From an uncultured Lachnospiraceae bacterium (GTDB lineage: Bacteria; Bacillota; Clostridia; Lachnospirales; Lachnospiraceae): a stretch of 14,497 nucleotides of DNA. The stretch is taken from contig URRQ01000047.1 of the NCBI GenBank assembly GCA_900550235.1, positions 1 through 14,497 of the forward strand, written 5' to 3'. Under the pieces are notes generated by a model that was not told the DNA's origin, did no database searches, and saw nothing but the letters and a program-made list of their open reading frames with translations. Shown one piece after another: positions 1 to 5,647 of this stretch (the stretch's first letter is position 1; each line of letters begins with the position of its first letter). The translations under genes and the position numbers were made by a program.

Positions 1-485
1 AGGAAGAACTGACCTTGGGAGATATGATTGCATCACCAACAAACATAGAAGAGGATTGTATAGAGCGCTTAGACCGTGAAGCTATGGGGCGTGAATTGTG
101 GATTGCGGTAGATCAGTTACCGGGAGATTGTCCGGTAGTAATCCGGAAGAGATACAAAGAACGCTTTACGATGAAAGAAGTCGGAGAAGATTTGCAAGTT
201 AGTGTGGAAAAGGTTAGAAAAGTAGAAAGGTGAGCAATGCGACTTTTGAGACTTCCGAATCGTTGTGGAAAGTTCCGTAGATATTATGAGGAATATTTGG
301 CAGCGGCTCCGGTGATTCGTGTTGGAATACAGAGTTTTAACAGAACATGGATGAGTGCAACGGAATTAGCTGCTATAAGAAATTATGAGCGCAGCAGGAG
401 TATAGATGATGAGTTAAATGCTATCTTGAAGGAAGCTGATGCAGAATTGAAAGCTATGGGATGCGGAACGTATTTATTTAATTAG
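1..485 (+). pseudogene. Sigma-70-like factor of mobile-element type, 5' cut by window edge and split by in-frame TGA
   Basis: The reading frame is already open at the window edge (codons from position 3), so the start lies upstream. The first part ends at TGA 231-233. Its tail has a sigma region 4.2 look: a conserved 'VIRKRYKERFTMKEVGEDL' turn followed by 'VSVEKVRKVER'. In sigma factors this helix runs on as (VRxIE-x-K/R-ALRxLR). Here the same frame continues straight after the TGA as A-M-R-L-L-R-L-P-N and on to 'FNRTWMSATE', typical of the C-terminus of these small sigma factors in Firmicute conjugative elements. There is no frame change: one codon, probably Arg (CGA or AGA), has become TGA. 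The second half has its own possible start, ATG 237, preceded by an AAAGGTGA Shine-Dalgarno-like stretch that overlaps the stop, so re-initiation as two peptides is possible. The likeliest reading is an inactive relic; readthrough or a split protein cannot be excluded. Confidence 0.7.
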
Positions 486-1130
486 AATATGCAACACCGT
501 GTTGGAAAATGTTGGAGCAGATCACAACGCACATCCTTGTAAATCCTTGTCAAAACAATAAAAAATAAGAGGGAATAATATCGACAAAATAGTATCTCTG
601 CACGAAGTAAGCAGAGTGGCAGCAGGACAATAATAGCTATGTTGTTTTGCATTGCTTGTATGCTTGTGATTTTATGATATAGAATCAATTTGAATATGTT
701 AGGTTATTGAAAGTATTACATAAATGTGTAAGAGTCTTAAAAAGAAAAATAGAATGGGTATGTGGATGCGTAAAAGAAAAGGTAGACACACCCCATTCAA
801 TTCTCTAAGAAATATTTTACGGTGGAGAACGGGCATGTGGGGATGACTACGGAGATATTTACACGCGCGCGAGGGTACGGGTGATATTCTGTCACTATAA
901 AAGAACATAGTTATATTTGCAATGATCTAAAAGAGTGGAAATACTTCTACATGGTAATGGGAAAAGGAACAAAAAAAGGAAGCCTAAAGCAATAGACTCC
1001 CCCGGTGTTTCGTGTGAACTTTCAGACAATCCCACCACACCGACGCCCCACCTTTACGTGTAAAACATTCCCAAATCAGGTTTTGAAAAGGTATCAAGCA
1101 ATTTCGGCACCCTAAAAAGAGTATCATGCG
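486..1130. other. Gene-free stretch, probably decayed mobile-element DNA
   Basis: I find no supportable gene here. The open frames on either strand are short, lack ribosome binding sites and resemble no family I know. Visible small structures are a near-perfect palindrome CAACAC-C-GTGTTG at 492-504, just after the sigma-like stop, and a C-rich patch on the plus strand at about 990-1070. The patch contains the inverted pair CGGTGT (1003-1008) and ACACCG (1037-1042), and TTTAC-GT-GTAAA (1053-1064). Its base composition stands out from the A+T-rich flanks. It could be a relic of a transfer origin or recombination site, but nothing proves it. Confidence 0.5.
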
Positions 1131-1334
1131 TTAGGAATCACGCTCCATAGTCTCTTTAATGGCGCGAACAACAAAGGCGTTCATGCTTTCTCCTTGATTG
1201 TCTGCATGAGCCTTGATGATTGCTTTTTCTCCTTTTGGAACACGAATGCGAATATCTTCTACGGATTCTGAAAGATATTTTTTAGCTGCTTTCGCTTGCG
1301 ATTCGGTATATCGAGTTTTCTTTTTTTCAGACAT
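1131..1334 (-). CDS. Small ribbon-helix-helix (Arc/CopG-like) DNA-binding protein
   Basis: A 67-residue protein. After a basic N-terminus (MSEKKKTRYTESQAKAAKKY) comes 'DIRIRVPKGEKAIIKAHADN', a short beta-strand with alternating residues, then a helix, a turn and a second helix ('MNAFVVRAIKETME'). This is the layout of ribbon-helix-helix repressors and antitoxins, which bind DNA as dimers through the paired strand. ATG 1334 is preferred over the in-frame GTG at 1343, because the GTG lies inside the ribosome binding site (AGAGGTG) that sits 6 bases upstream of the ATG. Divergent from it are a second promoter and three palindromic sites suited to a dimeric repressor, so it probably controls itself and the downstream plus-strand gene. 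No toxin gene is adjacent, so an antitoxin role is not supported. A role as a MobC-like relaxosome accessory protein is an alternative. Confidence 0.72.
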   Translation of the reverse strand: MSEKKKTRYTESQAKAAKKYLSESVEDIRIRVPKGEKAIIKAHADNQGESMNAFVVRAIKETMERDS

Positions 1335-1407
1335 AAAATTCACCTCTTTTGATTTTGTTGTTACGGCAAATAAAAACTTAAGAGAATCTTTTCCACCTTA
1401 CAATGGT

Positions 1408-1437
1408 ATTGTAGCATATTGTAAATATATGTGTCCA
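1408..1437 (-). promoter_or_regulatory. Promoter of the RHH gene
   Basis: On the minus strand TGGACA (1437-1432) and TACAAT (1413-1408) are separated by 18 bases. Each matches the sigma-A consensus at five of six positions. The -35 lies inside the leftmost palindrome (1427-1440), so binding there would block this promoter. Confidence 0.55.
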
Positions 1438-1519
1438 TAGAAAATATGAACAAAAATATGAATCTATGTGTACATATAAATTGGTGATTATGTCAATAGA
1501 CAATTCTATGTGCCCATAG
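1427..1519. repeat. Three 14-bp dyads, CTATG-N4-CATAG: probable operator array
   Basis: The copies are ATATGTGTCCATAG (1427-1440), CTATGTGTACATAT (1464-1477) and CTATGTGCCCATAG (1506-1519). The outer 5-base arms are inverted repeats and the inner four bases (TGTC, TGTA, TGCC) are partly conserved. The starts are 37 and 42 bp apart. The first covers the -35 of the leftward RHH promoter; the third exactly fills most of the spacer of the rightward promoter and abuts its -10. A direct repeat AAAATATGAA (1441-1450 and 1453-1462) lies between copies one and two. The placement strongly suggests an operator; binding by the adjacent RHH protein is inferred. Confidence 0.65.
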
Positions 1520-1525
1520 TATAAT
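1497..1525 (+). promoter_or_regulatory. Promoter of the PH-domain gene, overlapped by an operator dyad
   Basis: TAGACA (1497-1502) and a perfect TATAAT (1520-1525) are 17 bases apart. The dyad at 1506-1519 lies in the spacer and touches the -10, a classic repression layout. Transcription would begin near 1532. Confidence 0.7.
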
Positions 1526-1531
1526 ATAAGT

Positions 1532-1703
1532 AAGTTAAGAGAGAGGAAAACATAAGCGAAGGGTGAAAACGAAGTGGCGAAAACGTACCGGAGACACCAA
1601 CGTAACAACGGGAAAGGGAAAGCAAAGGAACATGAAGTTGCCGAGATCGGTTTAAAACCTTCCGTGGCTTAGGGGCGAACCTCAAAAGAAAGGAGATACA
1701 CAA
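1532..1703 (+). promoter_or_regulatory. Long, possibly structured 5' leader
   Basis: About 170 bases lie between the expected transcription start and ATG 1704, with no supportable ORF. The 5' part is purine-rich with repeated GAAAACG-like elements (1564-1585). The 3' part can fold: AAGC (1620-1623) with GCTT (1667-1670), then CATGAAG (1631-1637) with CTTCcGTG (1659-1666, one bulged C), enclosing CCGAGATCGG. Pyrimidine runs near 1658-1663 and 1680-1682 could in principle pair with the ribosome binding site at 1689-1694. I do not recognise it as a known riboswitch or leader family. Confidence 0.35.
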
Positions 1704-2114
1704 ATGCAATATGATTTAAGCCACATTATGAAAAGAGCGTGGGAGATTTTCAGAAAAGAAAATATGCAGTTTGCTGAAGCACTTCACAGAGCGTGGTTAT
1801 CAGCAAAAGCGAGATTCTTAAATGCAAAGAGAATTGAAGATGCCAAAGAGAGCGCAGGCATTTTTATCAAATATATTTTATATCCGGAACATATTCTTGT
1901 GGTGATGCCGGTGTATGGGAAAGTGCGTATTCCGTATCAAGGTATTGTGAATATGAAAGAAACCCATAATCCGATTTCTTCCGCAGCTCCATCTCTTGAC
2001 CGAATTCAAATTGACTATGTGATTCAGGGAAGGCATGACATGATTTTGATTTCACCGAAGAGAAAAAGACATTTTATGGAAAGAGTGGAGGAAAAAAGAA
2101 GAAAGTCTGAATAA
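1704..2114 (+). CDS. Mobile-element type helical N-terminus fused to a bacterial PH (bPH_4-like) domain
   Basis: A 136-residue soluble protein behind an AAAGGAG site. Residues 1-40 ('LSHIMKRAWEIFRKE', then 'FAEALHRAWLSAKA') match the short 'IMKxAW...F.EALRxAW..AK' pattern common in small proteins of Firmicute conjugative elements and phages. From about residue 50 the sequence is like the bacterial PH domain bPH_4 (formerly DUF1200): 'VRIPYQGIVNMKE', then 'SSAAPSLDRIQIDY', ending in the typical 'ILISPKRKRHFMERV'. In that family the domain usually follows transmembrane helices; here no membrane segment is visible. The tail is strongly basic (VEEKRRKSE). Transcription from the operator-bearing promoter puts it under the divergent RHH regulator, probably. 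Its function is unknown; a partner- or nucleic-acid-binding accessory role for the old element is a guess. The family assignments are from pattern memory. Confidence 0.65.
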   Translation: MQYDLSHIMKRAWEIFRKENMQFAEALHRAWLSAKARFLNAKRIEDAKESAGIFIKYILYPEHILVVMPVYGKVRIPYQGIVNMKETHNPISSAAPSLDRIQIDYVIQGRHDMILISPKRKRHFMERVEEKRRKSE

Positions 2115-2162
2115 TGGAAAAAATATGGAAATAAAATGGAAACAACGGTTGCAAAATGGAAT
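2114..2162 (+). repeat. Phased ATGGAA repeats upstream of the HTH-Uma2 gene
   Basis: ATGGAA begins at 2114, 2125, 2136 and 2156: steps of 11, 11 and 20 bases, about one, one and two helical turns. The copies overlap the end of the preceding gene and surround the -35 of the following promoter. They may be a same-face protein-binding array, or just chance in A-rich DNA. Confidence 0.35.
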
Positions 2163-2177
2163 TTCTCAAGGTATAAT
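2149..2177 (+). promoter_or_regulatory. Promoter of the HTH-Uma2 gene
   Basis: TTGCAA (2149-2154), a 17-base spacer and a perfect TATAAT (2172-2177). It lies 34 bases before the ATG and probably drives the Uma2, DUF3784 and glgX genes. Confidence 0.65.
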
Positions 2178-2211
2178 ATGAGAAAAGAAGCATTAAAAGG
2201 ATGTGAATGGC

Positions 2212-2985
2212 ATGACGTTGGAAGAATTGAAGAAGAAAAAGAAGGAACATGGGTTTACAAATGAGCAGATTGCAGAAATGTCCAAAGTTCCTCTTGGAAC
2301 AGTGCAGAAGATATTCGCAGGGATTACAGAATCGCCAAGATATGAGACGCTTCGTGCGTTAGAAAAAGCTTTCGACGTGACAACTGTAAATGAAATACGA
2401 GAAGCGGTCACTTATGACAGAAAACAGCAGGGAGAATTCCGCCTTGATGATTACTATGCGCTTCCAGAAGAACAGAGGGCTGAGTTGATCGATGGTGTAC
2501 TTTATGATATGAGTGCGCCGACATCGGTACATCAATTATTGAGCGGACAGTTATATGTGAGATTGATGGAGTATGTGCAGAAGAACAAAGGAGAATGCGT
2601 TCCTTTGTATGCACCGATTGATGTACAGCTCGATCAAGATGATAAGACAATGGTGCAGCCGGATGTGATGGTCCTTTGTGATAAAAGTAAAATAGTCAAT
2701 CGATGTGTGTGTGGAGCGCCGGATTTGGTGATCGAGATATTATCTCAGTCTACGCGAAAAAAGGATATGGTTACGAAACTGCACAAATATGCAGACGCAG
2801 GAGTGAAAGAGTATTGGATGATTGATGCTGACAAGAAAAAAGTGATCGTGTATGATTTTGCGCATGAAGAGTATATGAAGCTTTATGGATTTGATTCGAA
2901 AGTTCCGGTAGGGATTTTTGAAGGCGCATGTGAAATCGACTTTCACGCAATCTATGAATATGTAAAGTTTTTATATGAATCATAA
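2212..2985 (+). CDS. HTH (XRE-like) domain fused to Uma2-family (DUF820) nuclease-fold protein
   Basis: A 257-residue protein. Residues 1 to about 60 form a helix-turn-helix of the XRE/Cro type ('FTNEQIAEMSKVPLGTVQKI'). Residues about 70-250 are a Uma2/DUF820 domain, a PD-(D/E)XK restriction-endonuclease fold. Key positions seen are D151 in 'PDVMVL', E175 in 'LVIEILSQST', K189 in 'VTKLHKYADAG' and the closing 'VKEYWMIDADKKKVIVYDF', so the active-site pattern looks intact. ATG 2212 is chosen over GTG 2203 because AAGGATGTGA (2197-2206) is a near-perfect Shine-Dalgarno five bases before the ATG and overlaps the GTG. Uma2 proteins are abundant in bacteria and their cellular role is poorly known; nuclease activity is inferred from the fold. 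There is no methyltransferase beside it, so it is not a classic restriction system. The next gene follows after 14 bases. Confidence 0.85.
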   Translation: MTLEELKKKKKEHGFTNEQIAEMSKVPLGTVQKIFAGITESPRYETLRALEKAFDVTTVNEIREAVTYDRKQQGEFRLDDYYALPEEQRAELIDGVLYDMSAPTSVHQLLSGQLYVRLMEYVQKNKGECVPLYAPIDVQLDQDDKTMVQPDVMVLCDKSKIVNRCVCGAPDLVIEILSQSTRKKDMVTKLHKYADAGVKEYWMIDADKKKVIVYDFAHEEYMKLYGFDSKVPVGIFEGACEIDFHAIYEYVKFLYES

Positions 2986-2999
2986 AGGAGGGTGAAAGG

Positions 3000-3350
3000 A
3001 TGGCTGAATTTATGAAGGGACATATAGGAACGGCGGTTTGCTTGATATTGGGAGTTTTCACATTGATTGTTGCGTTGTTTTTCTTAATCGGCCAAGAGAA
3101 AAGCGCTCGCTTTATTAGTGGATTCAGTACTATGCCAAAAGAAGAGCAGGCGAAGTATGACAAAAAGAAGATGAGCAAGGATATGTATATCCTTTTTCAA
3201 CAGCTTACTTTGATTGCTCTATGTGGCGGAATTTGCAGCCTGTGGGAGCAAAAGATTGTGTTCCTGTTTGGCATATTGTGGTTGATTCGTTTTTTCAGAG
3301 AAGTACATTTGGATAATGAAAAAGCATTTGGGAAATACCGGAAGGAGTGA
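3000..3350 (+). CDS. DUF3784 small membrane protein
   Basis: A 116-residue protein with a first membrane helix at about residues 8-30, then a cytosolic-looking loop with the DUF3784 signature 'GFSTMPKEEQAKYDKKKMSK', then two more hydrophobic segments (about 64-82 and 86-102). DUF3784 proteins are common in clostridia, often beside regulators or transporters, and have no assigned function. An AAAGGAGGGTGA site lies just before ATG 3000, overlapping the Uma2 stop. The last codons and TGA (3348-3350) contain the ribosome binding site of the next gene (GGAAGGAGTGA), so translation of the two is probably coupled. Confidence 0.8.
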   Translation: MAEFMKGHIGTAVCLILGVFTLIVALFFLIGQEKSARFISGFSTMPKEEQAKYDKKKMSKDMYILFQQLTLIALCGGICSLWEQKIVFLFGILWLIRFFREVHLDNEKAFGKYRKE

Positions 3351-3354
3351 TATT

Positions 3355-5493
3355 TTGAAATTATACAGTAAGAAATATATGTTGGACTATCCGATTGCAG
3401 TTACACCAATGGGAGAGATCAATGGATATCGTGTAAGACCGGGCATGTTTGATATAAATGGGGCGACAGCGTTGGCAGATGGTGTGAACTTTACGATTCA
3501 TACACATTGTGGGACAAGCTGTGAGTTGCTGTTGTTCCATAGAAATGAAGAAGAACCGTATGCGGTTTTACCATTTCCGGAGGCGTATAAGATTGGTGAT
3601 GTGTACTCCATGATCGTATTTGGATTGAATATTGAGGAATTTGAATATGCTTATCGGATTGATGGACCATATGATCCGGAAAAAGGACTTCTGTTTGATA
3701 AAAATAAAGTCCTTCTAGATCCTTATGCAAGAGCGGTCAGCGGGCAAAAAGTATGGGGGGAAAGTGCGATCAATGCTTACCATGCAAGAGTAGTACATGA
3801 TACTTTTGACTGGGAAGATATGGAACAATCAAAGAGGGAAATGAGTGATCTTGTTATCTATGAACTTCATGTCAGAGGATTTACACAGCACACTTCTTCC
3901 GGCGTAAAGCATAAAGGAACTTTTGCAGGGCTCATGGAGAAAATTCCATATTTGAAAGAGTTGGGGATCAATGCGGTAGAATTGATGCCTATTTTTGAAT
4001 TTGATGAGCTGATGAATTGCCGAGAAGTAGACGGGAAAAAATTGCTGGAATATTGGGGATATAATACGGTAAGCTTTTTTGCGCCGAACACGAGTTATGC
4101 TTCTACAGAAGAATACAATCAAGAAGGAACAGAATTGAAAGAGCTGATCAAAGAATTACATAACAACGGGATTGAAGTAATACTGGATGTGGTATTCAAC
4201 CATACAGCAGAAGGAAATGAAAAAGGACCAACATTTTCTTTTAAAGGAATCGATAATAATGTGTACTATATGTTGACTCCAGATGGAAATTACTATAATT
4301 TTAGTGGTTGCGGAAATACATTGAACTGCAATCATCCGATTGTGAGACAGATGATTTTGGAATGTCTCAGATACTGGACGGTAAATTACAGAGTCGATGG
4401 ATTTCGATTTGATCTGGCAAGTATTTTGGGAAGGAATATTGATGGTTCTCCGATGAATAATCCGCCTCTTTTGAAAATATTGTCTTTTGATCCCGTTTTA
4501 AGCAATGTTAAATTGATTGCGGAAGCATGGGATGCCAGTGGAATGTATCAAGTTGGAAGTTTTCCAGCAAGTAGACGTTGGGCAGAGTGGAATGGAAGGT
4601 ATCGGGATGCGATACGTTCGTTCTTAAAAGGGGAGTGCTGGGAAGCATGGAACGCAGCGTGGAGTATATCCGGTTCGGGAGATCTTTATGGTAGATATGA
4701 TACAGCGGGAAATAAGACGTATGCAGGATATAATTCTTGTGTCAATTTTTTGACTTGTCATGATGGATTTACACTGTATGACCTCTATTCGTATAATGAA
4801 AAGCATAATGAAATGAATGGTTGGCATAATACAGATGGTTCCAATGATAATCGGAGTTGGAATTGCGGGATAGAAGGGGAAACAGATGATCCGGAAGTAC
4901 TAAAGCTTCGATATCGTATGATTCGAAATGCTTGTGCAATTTTGATGTGTAGCCGTGGAACACCGATGTTTTTAGCAGGAGATGAGTTTGGAAATACGAA
5001 ATATGGAAATAACAATTCTTATTGTCAGGACAATGAAATATCTTGGGTAGATTGGAGCCGTTTAGAAAAAAACAGGGATTTATTTGAATTTTTTAAGTTT
5101 ATGATAGCATATCGATTTAAACACCCGATTATTCGGAAAAAACTTCCGGATGCGGTATGTGGAATGGACGGGTTGCATACCCATGATATTCATGCAGATA
5201 AATTGACGATACCGAAAGAAGCAAGAACATTTGGAGTGAGTTTTGCCGGATATGACCGCGAAAAAGGGAGAGATGATCTTGTCTATATTGCGGTTAATAC
5301 GTATTGGGAAGATGTGGCAATTACTTTGCCGGATACGCGGAATGCGGGAATCTGGCATCTGAGTGTAAACACCTATGGTGATGGACAAGGAAGGTATTTT
5401 TATCACGAAGGCGAAGAGGCGAGAATTGACGGAGAATTCATTATGAGACCAAGGTCAGTAGCGATTTTTACAGTCAGAGGCTATCAGATATAA
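3355..5493 (+). CDS. glgX: Glycogen/starch debranching enzyme, GlgX/isoamylase type (GH13)
   Basis: Hydrolyses alpha-1,6 branch points of glycogen or limit dextrins in the cytosol; no signal peptide is present. Of 712 residues, about 10-120 form a CBM48-like domain ('YRVRPGMFDINGATALADG') and about 150-520 the GH13 barrel. The four GH13 regions are complete: DVVFNH (278-283); GFRFD with nucleophile D353; IAEAWD with acid/base E390; and TCHDG with H469-D470. 'FLAGDEFGNTKYGNNNSYCQ' is typical of the GlgX/isoamylase group; a pullulanase-like protein is less likely. The start is TTG 3355, seven bases after AAGGAG; a longer in-frame ATG at 3316 lies inside the previous gene without a good ribosome site. 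No other glycogen genes are nearby. There is no clear terminator after it before the nrdD promoter. Confidence 0.9.
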   Translation: MKLYSKKYMLDYPIAVTPMGEINGYRVRPGMFDINGATALADGVNFTIHTHCGTSCELLLFHRNEEEPYAVLPFPEAYKIGDVYSMIVFGLNIEEFEYAYRIDGPYDPEKGLLFDKNKVLLDPYARAVSGQKVWGESAINAYHARVVHDTFDWEDMEQSKREMSDLVIYELHVRGFTQHTSSGVKHKGTFAGLMEKIPYLKELGINAVELMPIFEFDELMNCREVDGKKLLEYWGYNTVSFFAPNTSYASTEEYNQEGTELKELIKELHNNGIEVILDVVFNHTAEGNEKGPTFSFKGIDNNVYYMLTPDGNYYNFSGCGNTLNCNHPIVRQMILECLRYWTVNYRVDGFRFDLASILGRNIDGSPMNNPPLLKILSFDPVLSNVKLIAEAWDASGMYQVGSFPASRRWAEWNGRYRDAIRSFLKGECWEAWNAAWSISGSGDLYGRYDTAGNKTYAGYNSCVNFLTCHDGFTLYDLYSYNEKHNEMNGWHNTDGSNDNRSWNCGIEGETDDPEVLKLRYRMIRNACAILMCSRGTPMFLAGDEFGNTKYGNNNSYCQDNEISWVDWSRLEKNRDLFEFFKFMIAYRFKHPIIRKKLPDAVCGMDGLHTHDIHADKLTIPKEARTFGVSFAGYDREKGRDDLVYIAVNTYWEDVAITLPDTRNAGIWHLSVNTYGDGQGRYFYHEGEEARIDGEFIMRPRSVAIFTVRGYQI

Positions 5494-5514
5494 TAAATTT
5501 TGTGAAAGATGATA

Positions 5515-5543
5515 TTGACGGAAATTCTTTAGAATGTTACTAT
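5515..5543 (+). promoter_or_regulatory. Promoter of nrdD-nrdG-dut
   Basis: TTGACG (5515-5520, five of six) with a 17-base spacer to TACTAT (5538-5543, four of six). The -10 overlaps the first NrdR-box-like site. The leader to ATG 5648 is about 100 bases. Confidence 0.6.
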
Positions 5544-5584
5544 AAATAGTGCTCGAAGGGGAGAAGAAACACAAAATATAGGTG
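5537..5584 (+). promoter_or_regulatory. Two NrdR-box-like sites
   Basis: Compared with the NrdR-box consensus ACACWATATATWGTGT, TTACTATAAATAGTGC (5537-5552) and ACACAAAATATAGGTG (5569-5584) each match at 12 of 16 positions. Their starts are 32 bp apart, about three helical turns, the usual spacing for cooperative NrdR binding. NrdR is an ATP-cone repressor of ribonucleotide reductase genes; its gene is not in this window. Repression when dATP/ATP is high is the expected effect. Confidence 0.65.
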
Positions 5585-5647
5585 TTTTATATAAGGGACT
5601 GCGTAGATTTATTATAAGAAGATATAGAACGGAAAGGGAAGGCATTT

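Noticed and set aside
1..485. Frameshift in the sigma-like gene
   Set aside because: Both halves are in the same frame; only one stop codon separates them.
1131..1334. Toxin-antitoxin pair formed by the RHH gene and a neighbour
   Set aside because: No toxin-like gene is adjacent; the divergent gene has a PH-like domain and a separate promoter.
482..1709. Several open frames of 60-80 codons on either strand around the sigma relic, RHH gene and leader
   Set aside because: No ribosome binding sites, biased low-information composition and no family resemblance; several are antisense to real features.
2212..2985. Restriction-modification system around the Uma2 gene
   Set aside because: No methyltransferase or specificity gene is present nearby.
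3316..3354. Longer start for glgX at ATG 3316
   Set aside because: It lies inside the DUF3784 gene without a good ribosome site, while TTG 3355 has AAGGAG seven bases upstream and fits the family N-terminus.
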